Origin: Paramacrobiotus metropolitanus
Taxonomy: Eukaryota; Tardigrada; Eutardigrada; Parachela; Macrobiotidae
DNA length: 64,000 nt
Assembly (NCBI RefSeq): GCF_019649055.1
Contig: NW_026570242.1
Coordinates: forward strand, 186,001-250,000
Direction of reading: 5' to 3'
The position numbers and the translations under genes are program-made. Numbering within the stretch: position 1 is the stretch's first letter; each line of letters begins with the position of its first letter. Under the pieces are notes generated by a model, which did not search any database, was not told the origin of the DNA, and saw only the letters and a program-made list of their open reading frames with translations. Positions 1-12,400 of this stretch are shown piece after piece.

Positions 1-3000
1 CGTATCGATCAGCCACCTCATTAGTACCAGCATAATGTGCAGATAGTCCACAGCGGATGATTGGACCACCCAGTTGACGCGACTGGTCATGAAGTCGTCT
101 TCGACATTTTCTTTTAAAAGGCACCGCGAAACGCGACATCCCAGTACAGGAGTGCGAGGCTCCAGCGACCTAAGAAAAAAAATAATAACTCATGGGATAT
201 ACCGGCATCAAGGTTTGACCATCTGTATGCATACCTAGCAATACTTTCCAGTTTGTTGAACATATTCGACTCACTGCCACCGGTCCACTTTGAATCCTCA
301 GTAATCTGCCTCAGGATAGTGATAAACTCGCTCCGGTCATCGAAACTGACTTTCTTTCGATGTGCCTGCTCCCAGATCTGTCTGATAACTGACGATTTAA
401 ACTGCATATCCAACTCCGAATCCATAAATCCGCACTGTTCCCCGAGAAACTTTCCCATTGCATTCAGCGTGTATAGCCGCGAGCCCTTGGCGAAGCTATA
501 AATTTTTTTAGCTTTGGACTCGGACTCGGCCTCCGTAAGCTCCCGGTTGAAATTGCGCATAAGCAGTGCAGCATACTCCCGTCCAGCACCGTAAATACGA
601 CCGTAATTCAGAATCTTAGCGTGATCACGTGAGATTCCGGCCTGCTCGGCAGTCTTGCTGTGCAGATCGGTTCCGTCGGCTTTGTTGCCCTGCAGTGTCA
701 TCCAACCGAATGCCGTGCATCCGTGCTGCTTCAACCAATACGCATCACCCAGAACAGCAGCAATCCACAATTCCTACAAGAACACCATGATGTCCGCATT
801 CTGCACAAGTTATTTGTCCGCATTTTAAAACACGTTAATATAAGAAACGTTTAATCGCCACGATCACGAGAGAGCGACATGCACAACCTCAACTACAATA
901 CGTCACGCTATAATTCAGCAGAGAAAATATCCTCAGAAACAGCGGTGTAATGCGAATCAGAACGACGGAATTACCTGGGAATCCACATCCGCTCCGACAA
1001 TATTGTACCCCCTGGGCGCTTGGATCATAGCCTTCAATTCACTGCCAATCCTATCCGGTTTGATATTACTGGCTGTCATCCATGTTGCTTCTACCGCTCG
1101 CCGCGTCACCGTGCCCATGACCACCACACGGGGAAGAATGACCCCACGCTTCTCCTCGTCTTCCGTTAAGGAGCCCACCAACTGACTTTCCACACGGTCT
1201 TTGTTGTTATGCCAATATGACGCCATTTTGCTTCTTTTAATAATCTCGCTGGCGCTACCAAATGATGCCCGCAGAACACCCGACTCAAAATGCTGCAGAA
1301 AATCACGAGACAACGGCGATCCAACATTGTATGCGGCGCCGTTAGTATGCGGTAGACGGCGAAAAATGCATCCCGGTACCACGTCATAATACGCATTTTC
1401 TTCCGCGGGATCTTTATTTTTCTATAGTTCAGAAATGTTACCAACATTCTCGAATATTTCTAAACAGCGCACGATAAATGTGAATCTTACTTTCGCTTTT
1501 GCCGTTTTCTTCGGTTTGGGCTTTGAGCGTTCCTTGGCTTCCTCCAGCTCCAGTTGGTCGTGTATGGTCGCAATGATTTCCCAGTCCGATTCCGCGTCGG
1601 CAGCATCAAGCGACGATGTCGGAAACATAGTTGCCGGTGTCTGGTGCGGCATTTCCGCTTCCTCCAATTTCCCCGACAACAAAGCCTGCTGCTCATCCGG
1701 CGTCATGTTGGCCATCCTGTCCCACTCTTCGTCCGACAAAGCTGTTGATTTTTGTTTCGGTTCTTCGTTGACTGTAATCTTCTAAAAACGAACAGCGACA
1801 TTTAATTAAGCCACATTAGCCAAGTCAACGTTGCCACCTACAGGAAGCCGCACTGGACGTTTCAGCTGTTCCGCTAGCTGTTTCAGCTTGTGCAACGGAA
1901 AAACCGCCTCCATTTGACGTTTCATTGCCGGGGTAATCTTCTTATCGGGATCCTGCACCTTAGTCTTGGATTCCGGGATAACAACGCCTTCAGGAAGCGG
2001 TTCTAGCCATCCCCAACCATAGGTGGGAGAATGATGCAAAGGCCAGTCATTCCATGTCAATCGCATCAGCTTCGGCACAGCACGTTTTTTCAAACTAATA
2101 TCTGTCGCCGTCGGAATATCGGAGCTATCCGATGGATCGTTGTCGCAAAGAGCGCGGTACCATGCGGGCAGTGCGGCATATTTGGGATTCTTGGTACGCG
2201 CGGTGACTTTCTGCGATGTCCAATCCAAGTCCCACAACCACATGTCGTCCTGCCATGCGTCATCTTTTTGCAATAACACAGCTTCTTTGGCCAATGCTGC
2301 CAAGCCTAAAAAGAAAAAATTGCGCTACACTCTGGCATTTACAGCACTGATCATCCTTGCAATCAAGAAATTAATCCGCAAATAAAAAGTACCAATTAAC
2401 ATGCCATGTGTTGTACCGTTCGAAATACGCCGTATATCTAAACTAAATAATTATCTAAGCTAAACTACCAATATATATTCATCACGTACCAATTTTCAGT
2501 TCGTCTTCGATTTTATTTGTTGCTTCATTCGACCGCTGGATGTAAACTTCCCAGTTCTTGTTTACTGGGAGACACGTCGCGCTCATCTCCAGCATTCCAC
2601 CAAAAGAAGCTGGGTGCGGTAGCGCTTCTCTGAACAGTGGAAGCAGAGTCTGGGCCAAATGATGTGTAGCTCGGACATCGCTGGCGCAGTATGTCATTAA
2701 CGACTGGAAATCTTCGCGCACATTGTCCAATGTGCCAGAAACGAATACATTACTCAACGTCTTGTCATAAGGTAATTTCGCTTGACAGTGCAGACGATAC
2801 ACATCCTCCAAATTATTCATCGACCCTACATCCATCCACCGGCGCGCTGGACTAGTATCCGTGCCGGATTTTTTTTTATTGTTTTTCTGAAAACAAAAGA
2901 CACATCAATGCCGGTACATACGTATTTCCCGGAATGATGTTTAGAAAACAAAATTTTGGCGCTACCTAAAAAAACTCCAAGCAACAACCACTTAACTCAA

Positions 3001-4418
3001 AGAACACAGCGCAGCTTTTTTAAATTTGAAATTAGCAAAGGGAATCTTACTATCGCAATCTGCCTGGCCACTTCTTTTGCGGTCTTCACCCGCTTATCCG
3101 TGGCCGTGTACTTGAGAAACAGGCCTCGTTGTGCTGTCGTAAACCCGGCCAGTGCGATGTGCAGCGACATGGTGTCCAGGAAGCGCATTTTACTGCCGTG
3201 TTGCAAATACTGCTCCATAATATAGGATCGGTCGAAAGCGACATTGTGCCCGATTACGAGCCGTGGTATCCAGTTCGTGCCGCTAATCCCATGAACACCG
3301 GGACTCTCTAAAGGGATCAGATGTTGCAGCTTCAGGCGTCCATCAGCGGTAAGCTCCGCTGGAGAATCATCTACTAATTGTTCGCTGCACCAGGTATACC
3401 ACGACGAGGCAGAGACAGCTGCGGCTAAAGTGGGATATTTTCCCGATGAAAGACAGGTTTCCACGTCAAACACTAATGCCGGCTCATCCGGAAAGGGAAC
3501 AGAATGGCGCGTACCGTCCGCGCAGTACTTCGTCCAACCTGTACACGAAAAAAAACTGTACAACCTGTACACGAAAAAAAACTAAGACCATGAAAAACTG
3601 AACGACTGTAAAACTATAATTAATAAAAACCTAAGCTTATTGCTAAAGTCAGAACACGGATGAGAAAATATAAATACAGCCTAATATTCCAAACAGCCTA
3701 ATATTCCAATCGCAAATTTTTAAGCAGCTAGTAGCAGCATACAATTTAGTAGCTAATTAGTCCTTTGGTAAAGGTAAAAAAACAGTCAAATTTTACCTTA
3801 ATTTTTTGCCAAAATTAGTAAAAATCGATTCTCCGTTTTCCAGAACTATGCGGAAAGTATCTTGATTTTCCCGCAATTATAGCTTCTCAAACCTGCTGAG
3901 TATTCCCATTTTTTCGGAAAAGCTGGAGGATCAACAATCAACAATTCATCCACCCCAGCAACGTAGGGCCTTATCTGGTCGCTGGCAATTTTCCGCAGAT
4001 GCTCCTCGATATTCTTACCATAGAGATTAGGCAAAATGAGATTCGGCTCGGTCAACACTTGAGGTTGAAAGCCCCAGAGTCCTTTAGATCTTAAATGTTC
4101 GATACAGCGCTCCGCATCGTTAACAGACAACTGCTCGACAGGCTTTCCAAACAAGACATCCCGAAGATTGTTTGGTATCATCTGAATCTGAGCAACGTTA
4201 AAACGGCAGGTGGGCGAAGCGGATGAGGATGTAATACCCTTCGCAGGAGCACCAGTGCGGACATTGTCCGAGGGTACATCCTCAGGAGCTGGAGCTACAA
4301 CGGATTGGCAGCTTGGTTGTTTCGTGTTCAATGTCCGCCGTGACGTTCGCGCAGTTATCGAGAGCGACGAACTGCAACAAAGACGAACACTACACCGGTG
4401 GCATAAAAACTGAAACAT
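1..4418 (-). CDS. POLG: DNA polymerase gamma catalytic subunit (mitochondrial), 3' end outside window
   Basis: Replicates mitochondrial DNA; family A polymerase with a proofreading exonuclease. Eight exons join in phase: 4418-3893, 3538-3051, 2886-2490, 2305-1842, 1781-1491, 1421-975, 773-235, 169-1 (1107 codons; about 125 residues of the family length are beyond position 1). The N-terminus is Arg-rich with almost no acidic residues, as in a mitochondrial presequence. Seen in order: Exo I VFDVETC, Exo [13 protein letters not shown], Exo III YCASDV, spacer WLWDLDW, Pol A GADVDSQ, and Pol [19 protein letters not shown]. The Pol C motif (HDEVR in the family) would lie outside the window. Intron 1 has a tandemly duplicated acceptor (3532-3583). 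The start is the first ATG of the first exon. Head to head with MIC10, another mitochondrial gene. Confidence 0.95.
3532..3583 (-). repeat. 26-bp tandem duplication across a POLG 3' splice site
   Basis: Two 26-bp copies (3532-3557 and 3558-3583) differ at one base. On the minus strand each contains a T-run, then GTGTACAG and GTTG, i.e. a complete acceptor. Exon 2 is read from the inner copy (starts at 3538). Use of the outer AG would add 26 nt and shift the frame. Confidence 0.85.
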
Positions 4419-4970
4419 TTCGATAGACTAGGCTATAAAGCGACGTCTGCGCAAAGACATCTTACAGAGTAGATCTACCATACGAGTACAAAACTCCCGA
4501 AGTACGAAACAGCCTCTTTTTCAGTTTTTCAAAAACGTTTTTACCAGTTGCATACATACACTAGGCGTCGCGTGCGAAGGTTTAACCAACAGCTGATAAG
4601 TTGTGCAGTAACTTGGTACCCACCGAAATCAGCATCCTCTCCGGGCGAACGCCCTAACGGCAGGGTAGTTTGTGCAGACCGAACGTTTAGTGTACCAGTG
4701 TACCTCTGATGGTGGCATTGCTGCTTCAGATGCTTTTCTGACTTTTCCGGAAAAAAAGAAGCCGCAGGATTTCTCGTTGTCGTGTCAGTCTCCGACTTTC
4801 ATGAGTTTTTATGAATTACAATAATTCTCAGTAGGTTTTTATAACTATTGTCGGAGCTATCGTTTTCGGTGGGTAGCTACCGCCCTTACAACACAATCTT
4901 GGCTGGAATCGCCGTTGACTACAAGGCAGGCACGCAATAAGGCAAGACTAAGAGTCACAAGAGATTGAAA
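4419..4970. promoter_or_regulatory. Divergent POLG/MIC10 intergenic region
   Basis: The 552 bp between the two start codons must hold both promoters and 5' UTRs. No clear TATA box was seen on either strand. Nothing else recognised. Confidence 0.5.
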
Positions 4971-6213
4971 ATGCCCCAACAAGTGGAGATTGTTCGATCC
5001 GAAGACGAACTCGGAAAGAAGTGGGACCGATGTCTTTCTGATGGACTTATCAAAGTCGGTAAGTGGCATTGTTCCTCCGAGTAAATTCTCGCGTTGAGAA
5101 CGATACTTTGTGGCAGGGGCGACGATGATTTCGTCAGTCTCCAGCGAATGGGTCAAAAGCGTTCTTGTTGATTTCACTGTAAGCTGCATTCAGAAGTAAT
5201 GGACAGTTACAGGGATTCCGCTGCTGCTTGTGCAGCGTATTTGCAAATTTACAAAAAGATTTTGCAAGTTTTTCTGTTGCTTTCCAGTGTTGACTGTTAA
5301 TTTTTGATAGCAAAATTTTCAAACTGTTCTAAGAGGGTAAAACATTGAATCTCGTAAAATTGTCTTGTGAATGTGATAGCGGTTGGCATTCGGTAAATCA
5401 GTTACCACATTACAGAAGCTGCTGTTCTCATAGACCGTAGTATAGTGTGTTGTGTATTTGCAGGAGGTGGTGTGGCCATCGGAGGACTTCTCTCCTTGTT
5501 GTTCTTCAAAAGTAAGGAAGTCGCATTTTTTATTTAATAAGTTTCCATTTTGCAAGGAATGGTATTCACTACAGGGAGGGCATGGCCAATCTTGTTCGGG
5601 ACTGGTGCGGGCTTCGGGATGAGCTATAGCAACTGCCAGAATGCTTTTCACAATCCTTATCAAGCGGGGCCGGTGCGGAGGAAGCCGGTCGCCGCTCCTC
5701 CGTCGCCATCTACGGTTCGTGCGCTGCAGTGATTTCGGTATTTATTGCAGCTTTTCAAAATGCAGCTGCTGCATGCAAACCCTATAGTAGCGCATGTATT
5801 TTTTGCTTGTCGTGAGCTCTTTTGTAGTCACCAGTAGGTTTCATGGTTTTAGAAACCATGAGCCATTGGTTGATTTAGAAAATGAACCATGCAGAATAGA
5901 TAGCCGGTCATTTCAACTGCTTCTCGTGCAAAAATCCGTTTCACTGTTGCATAAAACTTGTTGCGGTTACATTGGCATAAATTACGCCGTGAATCTTTTT
6001 TCGATCTGGACGTGTAATTTACTTGACTCATTTTGATACGAGTACCTACAATACTTGTTTCGTGTTTTGTAAAAGATTGGCGTTATTGTACAGGTCTCCT
6101 TACCGAAGCCCTCGCAGCCTGTTCATTCGGCTCTGGAATCGCATCCTCCTCAATTTAGTGATCAAGAGATGAAAGATACGTCCACGAAGCCCGCTGTACC
6201 GAAGAAACAGTAG
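4971..6213 (+). CDS. MIC10: MICOS complex subunit MIC10
   Basis: Small inner-membrane hairpin protein that shapes mitochondrial crista junctions. Exons 4971-5058, 5464-5511, 5575-5714 and 6094-6213 join in phase to 131 aa. The N-terminal signature ELGKKWDRCLSDGLIK is family-typical. The first hydrophobic segment, GGGVAIGGLLSLLFF, has a loosened glycine motif; the second, FGTGAGFGMSYSNCQ, is canonical. The family is usually near 80-100 aa, so the last exon adds a Pro- and Ser-rich tail ending PKKQ. The exon 3 donor (GTTCGT) is weak. Read-through meets a stop after five codons (VRALQ) and would give a 97-aa form. AATAAA at 6510. Confidence 0.92.
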
Positions 6214-9200
6214 TTGACTAATTATTGGTTACTGTGAGCGTGCATTTGAACTTTTGATGTTATGATCGGCAGATATGTTTCTTCAGTACGAGCATACATT
6301 TCTCCAGTACGGGCATACGTAATTATTTATATGGTCATGAGTTGCAGGTGTGCTAATGTGGAATGCAGCATTTTGGAGAGCAGTCCAAAATAGTTTAGAC
6401 TGGCTGCTGGTTTATGTTAATTTTGTTTGATTCAAGACTTTTCGATGTGATCTGAAGGCTGTGAACCCAGTAAATTACTGAGTTCTGGCGGCAGTGACAT
6501 CGTGTGTGTAATAAAATGAATTGTTGCGGACGGTTATACGAGTAATATTTTATGAACATCATCCCATACGCTACATTTCTGGTTTCAGTCTTATTGTTAG
6601 ACTTTTATCCACAAAACCCATGATTGCAGTGAAGCTGAAGCACGGCGCAATGTGCAATTAAAGCCTGCGGATGTAGGGGTAGTGCATATTATAAGAGATA
6701 CAAATTTTAAAATGACCTGATGTTCGAGCGCTGTTTCTTGCAACGACACATTTCCCTGTGTATGTACCGTACTTGTCCAGGTTCCGCTCAAAGTTCGAAT
6801 TACCAGTTTACCACTATAAAACCTGTTGTTGTCTCGCACTACGTACGAGCATAATTTTGCATTTCAGAGATGTTAATTTTTGGGAAAGCAATTCCTTCTG
6901 CAGACTGTTCCCTGCAGGTCTCAGTAATACCGGCTAAAATTTCATGAATTCAGGAAGTCCTTGCCGGCACTTTAGGCCGCAATTGGTTCATTTGCTTAGA
7001 AACCAGATTACCAGAAATATGGCTTAGTTAAAAACTTAACTTACACAGAGGAACGTAATTATAGCATTCTGCCCATGCCTGAGAAAATTGCTTAGGATAC
7101 TCACCACACTGGGTACTTCTGGTGCTTGCAGCACTTCCGGTCCGAATTCATGTTGCCACTAAGTGCAGTACAAAACCCTTTGTATGGTTCAAACACATAA
7201 CGGTTTATATAGAAGCATATACAGAATAGTCTGCTTTCAGAGCGTCCGAAAGTAAACAGTTTTGACATGAAAATGAAAATCGATAAATAACACTATGACT
7301 TTGCATCCGGTGTGGTGCTTTGTCGGCGGTTCACTTGGCTTATGAAGAGTAGAAATTTATTCATCTGCGGAATCGGGACGGTTGACATTCCGCTACTGTT
7401 ATGATGACAGTAATCGGATAATCTAAATAGCTTCATTACCGTCGGCAACTGATAGAAACGAAACATCTCCTGGGAGCGGAAACCGTACATCACTTGATTA
7501 CCGGCAAACGTACGACGTATTCCTGACAAATATATCGGTACTTCTACCATATGAATGAATGGATGCATTAATGAGCGGCTACGAGTAGAGGTTACAAATA
7601 TCAAGTACGTATTTACGAGTACCTGCAGGTACTTTCATTGCTTAAATTTAATAAACATTTTGCCTGAACCCAACTGTGAGGGATTAATCAAGTAATTATC
7701 ATGTTTCGCGTTATGCTATTCTGTATTAAATAAGTTTTCTTATAAAATAGGATAAATCTCAGCTTTTACGGAGACGTCATTTTTAGTGAGCTGATGATCA
7801 GGCAAGAAGTTACGTCAATTAAATCTTGTGGAAAATCAGCAGCATAAGGCGTAACTCATCAAAGGACAATAAGCATGTCACTTCAGTGCAAGTGCGATAG
7901 AAAAGCCGGCCTGAAGGATGGTAAATTGCTTCCTGTTGGAAAGATGATGGGGGACGTCTCGATTTTCTCGTCTGGGACTATGCTGATTCCCCGACTCACT
8001 TTGACAAGACCGTATAATTTTCTGTTGTACACAAAAGTTTAAAACTTACGAAAACTAAAATACTGCACGTCTGAATACTACTTAATTCTGTTTAGCTCCA
8101 TTGCTGGTGTAGAACAGCAGTAGTAATGTATTTCAAAAACACTTATCATAGAATTCGTTGAAATAAAGGTCATTCGATGCAGTAAACAGAGACATGATCA
8201 TACACGTATAATATTATTTACATAGTGATTTTTGTCAACCTTGTTGACATACATTTATACAATATACATCGAATATCAAAACACTTTTTGACAAAATGCC
8301 CTGTGTACATACTACACACGTTGCTGTCTACAAAAACGGCACTCGGTGCTGTTCTCACACGTCTGCTCCGCCCGGAAATGTCGTCTTCCTCAAGTATTGG
8401 CGAACATACCCATTTTGTGCACTCAACTGCAGATAATGTCAGTGAGAAAACAACTTGTCCTTTTTGCTTCAAGAAGCATTTGTGCTGTCAAATGACATAA
8501 GACCGTCATGGCGCTGAATGATAGATACATGGCCAGATGGGGAACTATACTTGTATATCAGATTTGCGGTTAAATATTTGCAAATTTCCATTTTCTCGGG
8601 ATACGGAATCACGGTTTTAACTAGGCGATTGTTACTGCACTCAGCGACTAAACGTCAGAAGGGCAGTCGGCTATGCCGTCCCAGTCATGGTCGCAGATTC
8701 GAATCGATCATATTAATAAGATGCAGTATACTCCCGTACTTGATACAACCGGAAGTATTCCAGTTACTTTCAGCTTTGTAGAAAGTCCTGGTTTAAGAAG
8801 AATCGCAACACACTAACTAATCTGCAGAAAGTGTCGTAAATCTTATTTGGTTTATAGGGGCTGCTTGGTATCTGCTTTTGTTGTCGGTATTTTACGCCAT
8901 CATTAAGTGCAACGGATGTACGAGTACATCGATATATGGATGATCCTGCATATATTTTCCACCATATCGCATTGCTTTATAAATTCAAAAATTTAGAAGT
9001 TGCGAACTGCCAAATCCATATTACTGGATGTGGTGGGTAAGCGTAAATAATGCCATCGGGAAAAGAAGTAAGATAAATTTTGAAATTTACGAACCAGTTT
9101 CCGGTGCCGCAACCGGCAGAGCAAATCAGCCGGCTCGAAGCCGGTATTCGCGAGAACACTGGATGCGTTGATCGCGTCTTTTTCACCCGGCTGCTAACGC

Positions 9201-9492
9201 TGGCGTGGGAGGTCCACTTGTTTTCCTTCATTTGCCTAATTTACTGTTCACAAGCTCACTGACAATCGTTCAGCAATCAGTGGACGCTTTATTGGTTAGT
9301 AATTGTCTCGGGCCATGGAAGTGAAATGTACTGGCAAAGTTACCGTCACCTTGCAAATGCCGCATGCATGCACTTTACTGCGCATCGTTTTCATTCGAAA
9401 CCAACTGTAGTGGAATGCCGCAATAAATGCGCCAAATCTGTATCGTTTGGAAATTCCCTGTAATCTGAGGAGAAATTTACAATTTTAATGTA
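6214..9492. other. Intergenic, no gene recognised
   Basis: After the MIC10 poly(A) signal at 6510 the stretch is AT-rich. Open frames here (e.g. 7293-7604, 8218-8500, 8977-9262) have no family resemblance, and several are open on both strands. I see no gene. Confidence 0.5.
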
Positions 9493-12400
9493 ATGGAAAC
9501 CTTCCGACGCTTTATTCGGACAACGTTCAGAACTAAGACGGTTCAGTTTGAGTATTTCCGATGCCGATACGCACCTCGATATAAAGGGCTACTGCATCTT
9601 CTTGTTCAAGGTGTGTGTGTGTCTTGTAGCGTTCACTAATGAACGGGAATTCGGTACGGTTACTGTAATCTTATTACCTTTCCACTGGTCTAACAAGTAA
9701 TTACAGTTCGCCATGTTCTTAAGCAATTACAACATATTGAAATAAAATTTAACGATGTATAAAGAAATTACGTTTTAACTTTTGGCATGGCACAGTTACA
9801 TATATACTCTATTCAGTAGACATGCTTAATATGTAACTACATATATTTGTACATCGACCGATAATTAATTTTCGATGTTTTTGTAAGTACAATTACTATA
9901 AGGATAGAATATCGAATAGCGCTGCCTTCAGCTTTAACATCGTGAATAAGCACGGCTATTAACTTGTAAAATATAGCATAAAAAGTTTTACATACTGTAA
10001 ACAGCAGCTTTTATATATTTGGTAATATCAGTGTGTTTACAGTTAACAAGCAATGCAAGTCACTCCGTAAATCAGATAGCTGTGTGTGATGAAAGTATCA
10101 TGATACAGGCAACATGAACGACATAATTAATTATTATGGTCATCAAATTTGTTTAGTTATTTCCAACAAAATAAAGAAGGTATATTTTCTCAATAACTCA
10201 AGCGTAATGGTATACTGTGGTTAACTTTGGTAAATCGTATCTTTACCGCCACATTGTCGATTTATTAATCTCAGTATGCCGTAATTCTATTTCTCCCCTG
10301 TATAATTATTGTTACAGGGATCGGCACCGGAAATGCGTTGGGGGTGTACGTGTTCATCGCGGTTTCGGCCAAGAATTTCGCCGGTCCAGCAATAATATTG
10401 TCCGCATTGGGAGTGGCGGTCGTAACCTGGATAACAGGTACATGTTCCCTAATAATACACCTGATACATTTTTAACCAGTACCGGTTTGTTGGCAAATTA
10501 TACGATTCTGCTTCGTTCAGGGTGACATTTCATGTTAAGTCTAACTTTCATTTACATTAATATTCAGATTTAATTTCCGTTGCGGTACTATTCGTTCAAA
10601 CTAAAAAATTGAGTGTCTTAATTTTAAACAACTTCTGTTTACTGCGTATATCTGGAGCCGTTCGTATCATCAAAGTGCGGCTGCCGATACTGCATTATTT
10701 TTGACTTTATCATCATTGCGGTGGAATTGACACCGCACCAAATCAACACAAGTTCAGAACCCTACAGCGATAATGTGTGTTTTGTCATCCGATAGCCTAT
10801 ATATTAAAGTTTCATTGCAGTCCTTTCCGAATATCAACAAAATGTTTCCCTCGAACTGTATTGCGTGGCAAAACGTGTAGACAGGTGACAGTTGACATTT
10901 TACTTGTGTATTTTAATGCAGCTAACAAACCTTCGGTTCACAATAATTATACCCGAGTAAAACAGTTTGTAAAAAAAACCTTAGCTACACGTTAGTTAAA
11001 GGCCAAAATTCGAACACATCCCTTTACTTAACGGTAGTTACACGTTCGACTAACGTTTGTTTTACAAGCTGTTTTGCTCGAGATATGTTGAGAGACATGA
11101 TATTATAACGTTGCCGGCCTTTTGCAATGGTGAGATACCTAAACAACAAATTCGGAAATTTGTCCAGGGACATGAACAAACTGATGTTGTCGAGTCAGTA
11201 ATTGCTTGTAACAGAGTTATGTTATTCCAGTTGGATGACTTGTTGCTTAATTGGTGGCGATTGAAACTACAAATAATTATTGATTTGCGGCAAACGCTCG
11301 TATGTAGGTTCGTGTTACTCGGAGTTGGCCTGTCGGCTGCCGCTGATGGGCTCATCATATCTGTATGCCTACGTCGTTTACGGTGAGATTATGGCCTTCA
11401 TCCTGGGATGGAATCTAATCATGGAATCGGTGATGAGTGTGGCCCTGGCGGGCTTAGCATTGTCACAGCATCTCAACGTGCTCTCATCCGGTCGCATGAA
11501 CACGGCCGTCCGGCAGCTGATGGGCGGCACCCCCTGGGAACCCGATCAACCGCCGCAAATTGTCGCTGTCGGATTAATTGCTCTCGTGGCCTCGGCGGCG
11601 ATCTGCCGGAATAAAAATGTCCGTATTGAGGTTTTTTGATTTCAGTAAACTGTAATTTTCTCGATTATGTAAATGACCTGCTCACGCACGGATTGTATTG
11701 CAGGGGACGCTTACCATTCATTCGTGCCTTTTTGTACTGCACATTCTTGTAATCATCGCTGTAGCTTTCTTGGCCATGTTCCACGTCAGCAGTGATAATT
11801 GGGGAAGTGATGAAACATTCTTTCGTCCGGGTTCGCATGGAGTAAGTGCGAATTACACGGATTATCTTCATCCCGCTTAACCAAGTGTAGTTCTACTAAC
11901 GATAAGTACTTATTAAAAACGGATCATGACATTAAACCGGGCTATTCAGAAATACAACTCGATTTACGTTACGTGTTACAAGATATTGAAATTGTGACGG
12001 ACTGTCGCCCAAATTATTTTCGCATCAAGTGACAGCGTGAAACGAAGCAATTCGATTTGTGCCAAGCGGTCGCACGTTGAAACTATACTGCCTTGTTCCA
12101 CATCGTGAACAATAAGTTACTACATTATAGATCATGTCTGCTGCCGCCTTACTAATATCGTCCGCTAACGGGATAAAAAGTATTGCCATGGCCGCTGAGG
12201 AAACGCGGAAGCCCAGCCGGAATATTCCCCTAACCCATACATTGACTGTGATGATCACGTCCGTCACATTGTTCGTTCTTTCGTGCCTTATAACGCTCAG
12301 GTATGAAACAGTTTGGGACGCGCCTGACACCATCATCATCTGGCGTTCGCAATTTTGGATAAAAACAGTTTTAAAATAGAATTAGCAAAGCTAATTCCGG

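Noticed and set aside
7875-8042. 55-codon ATG-initiated frame
   Set aside because: No resemblance or splice context; too short to separate from chance.
8640-8720. tRNA-like B-box sequence (GATTCGAATC)
   Set aside because: No matching acceptor stem, D-arm or anticodon arm can be drawn around it.
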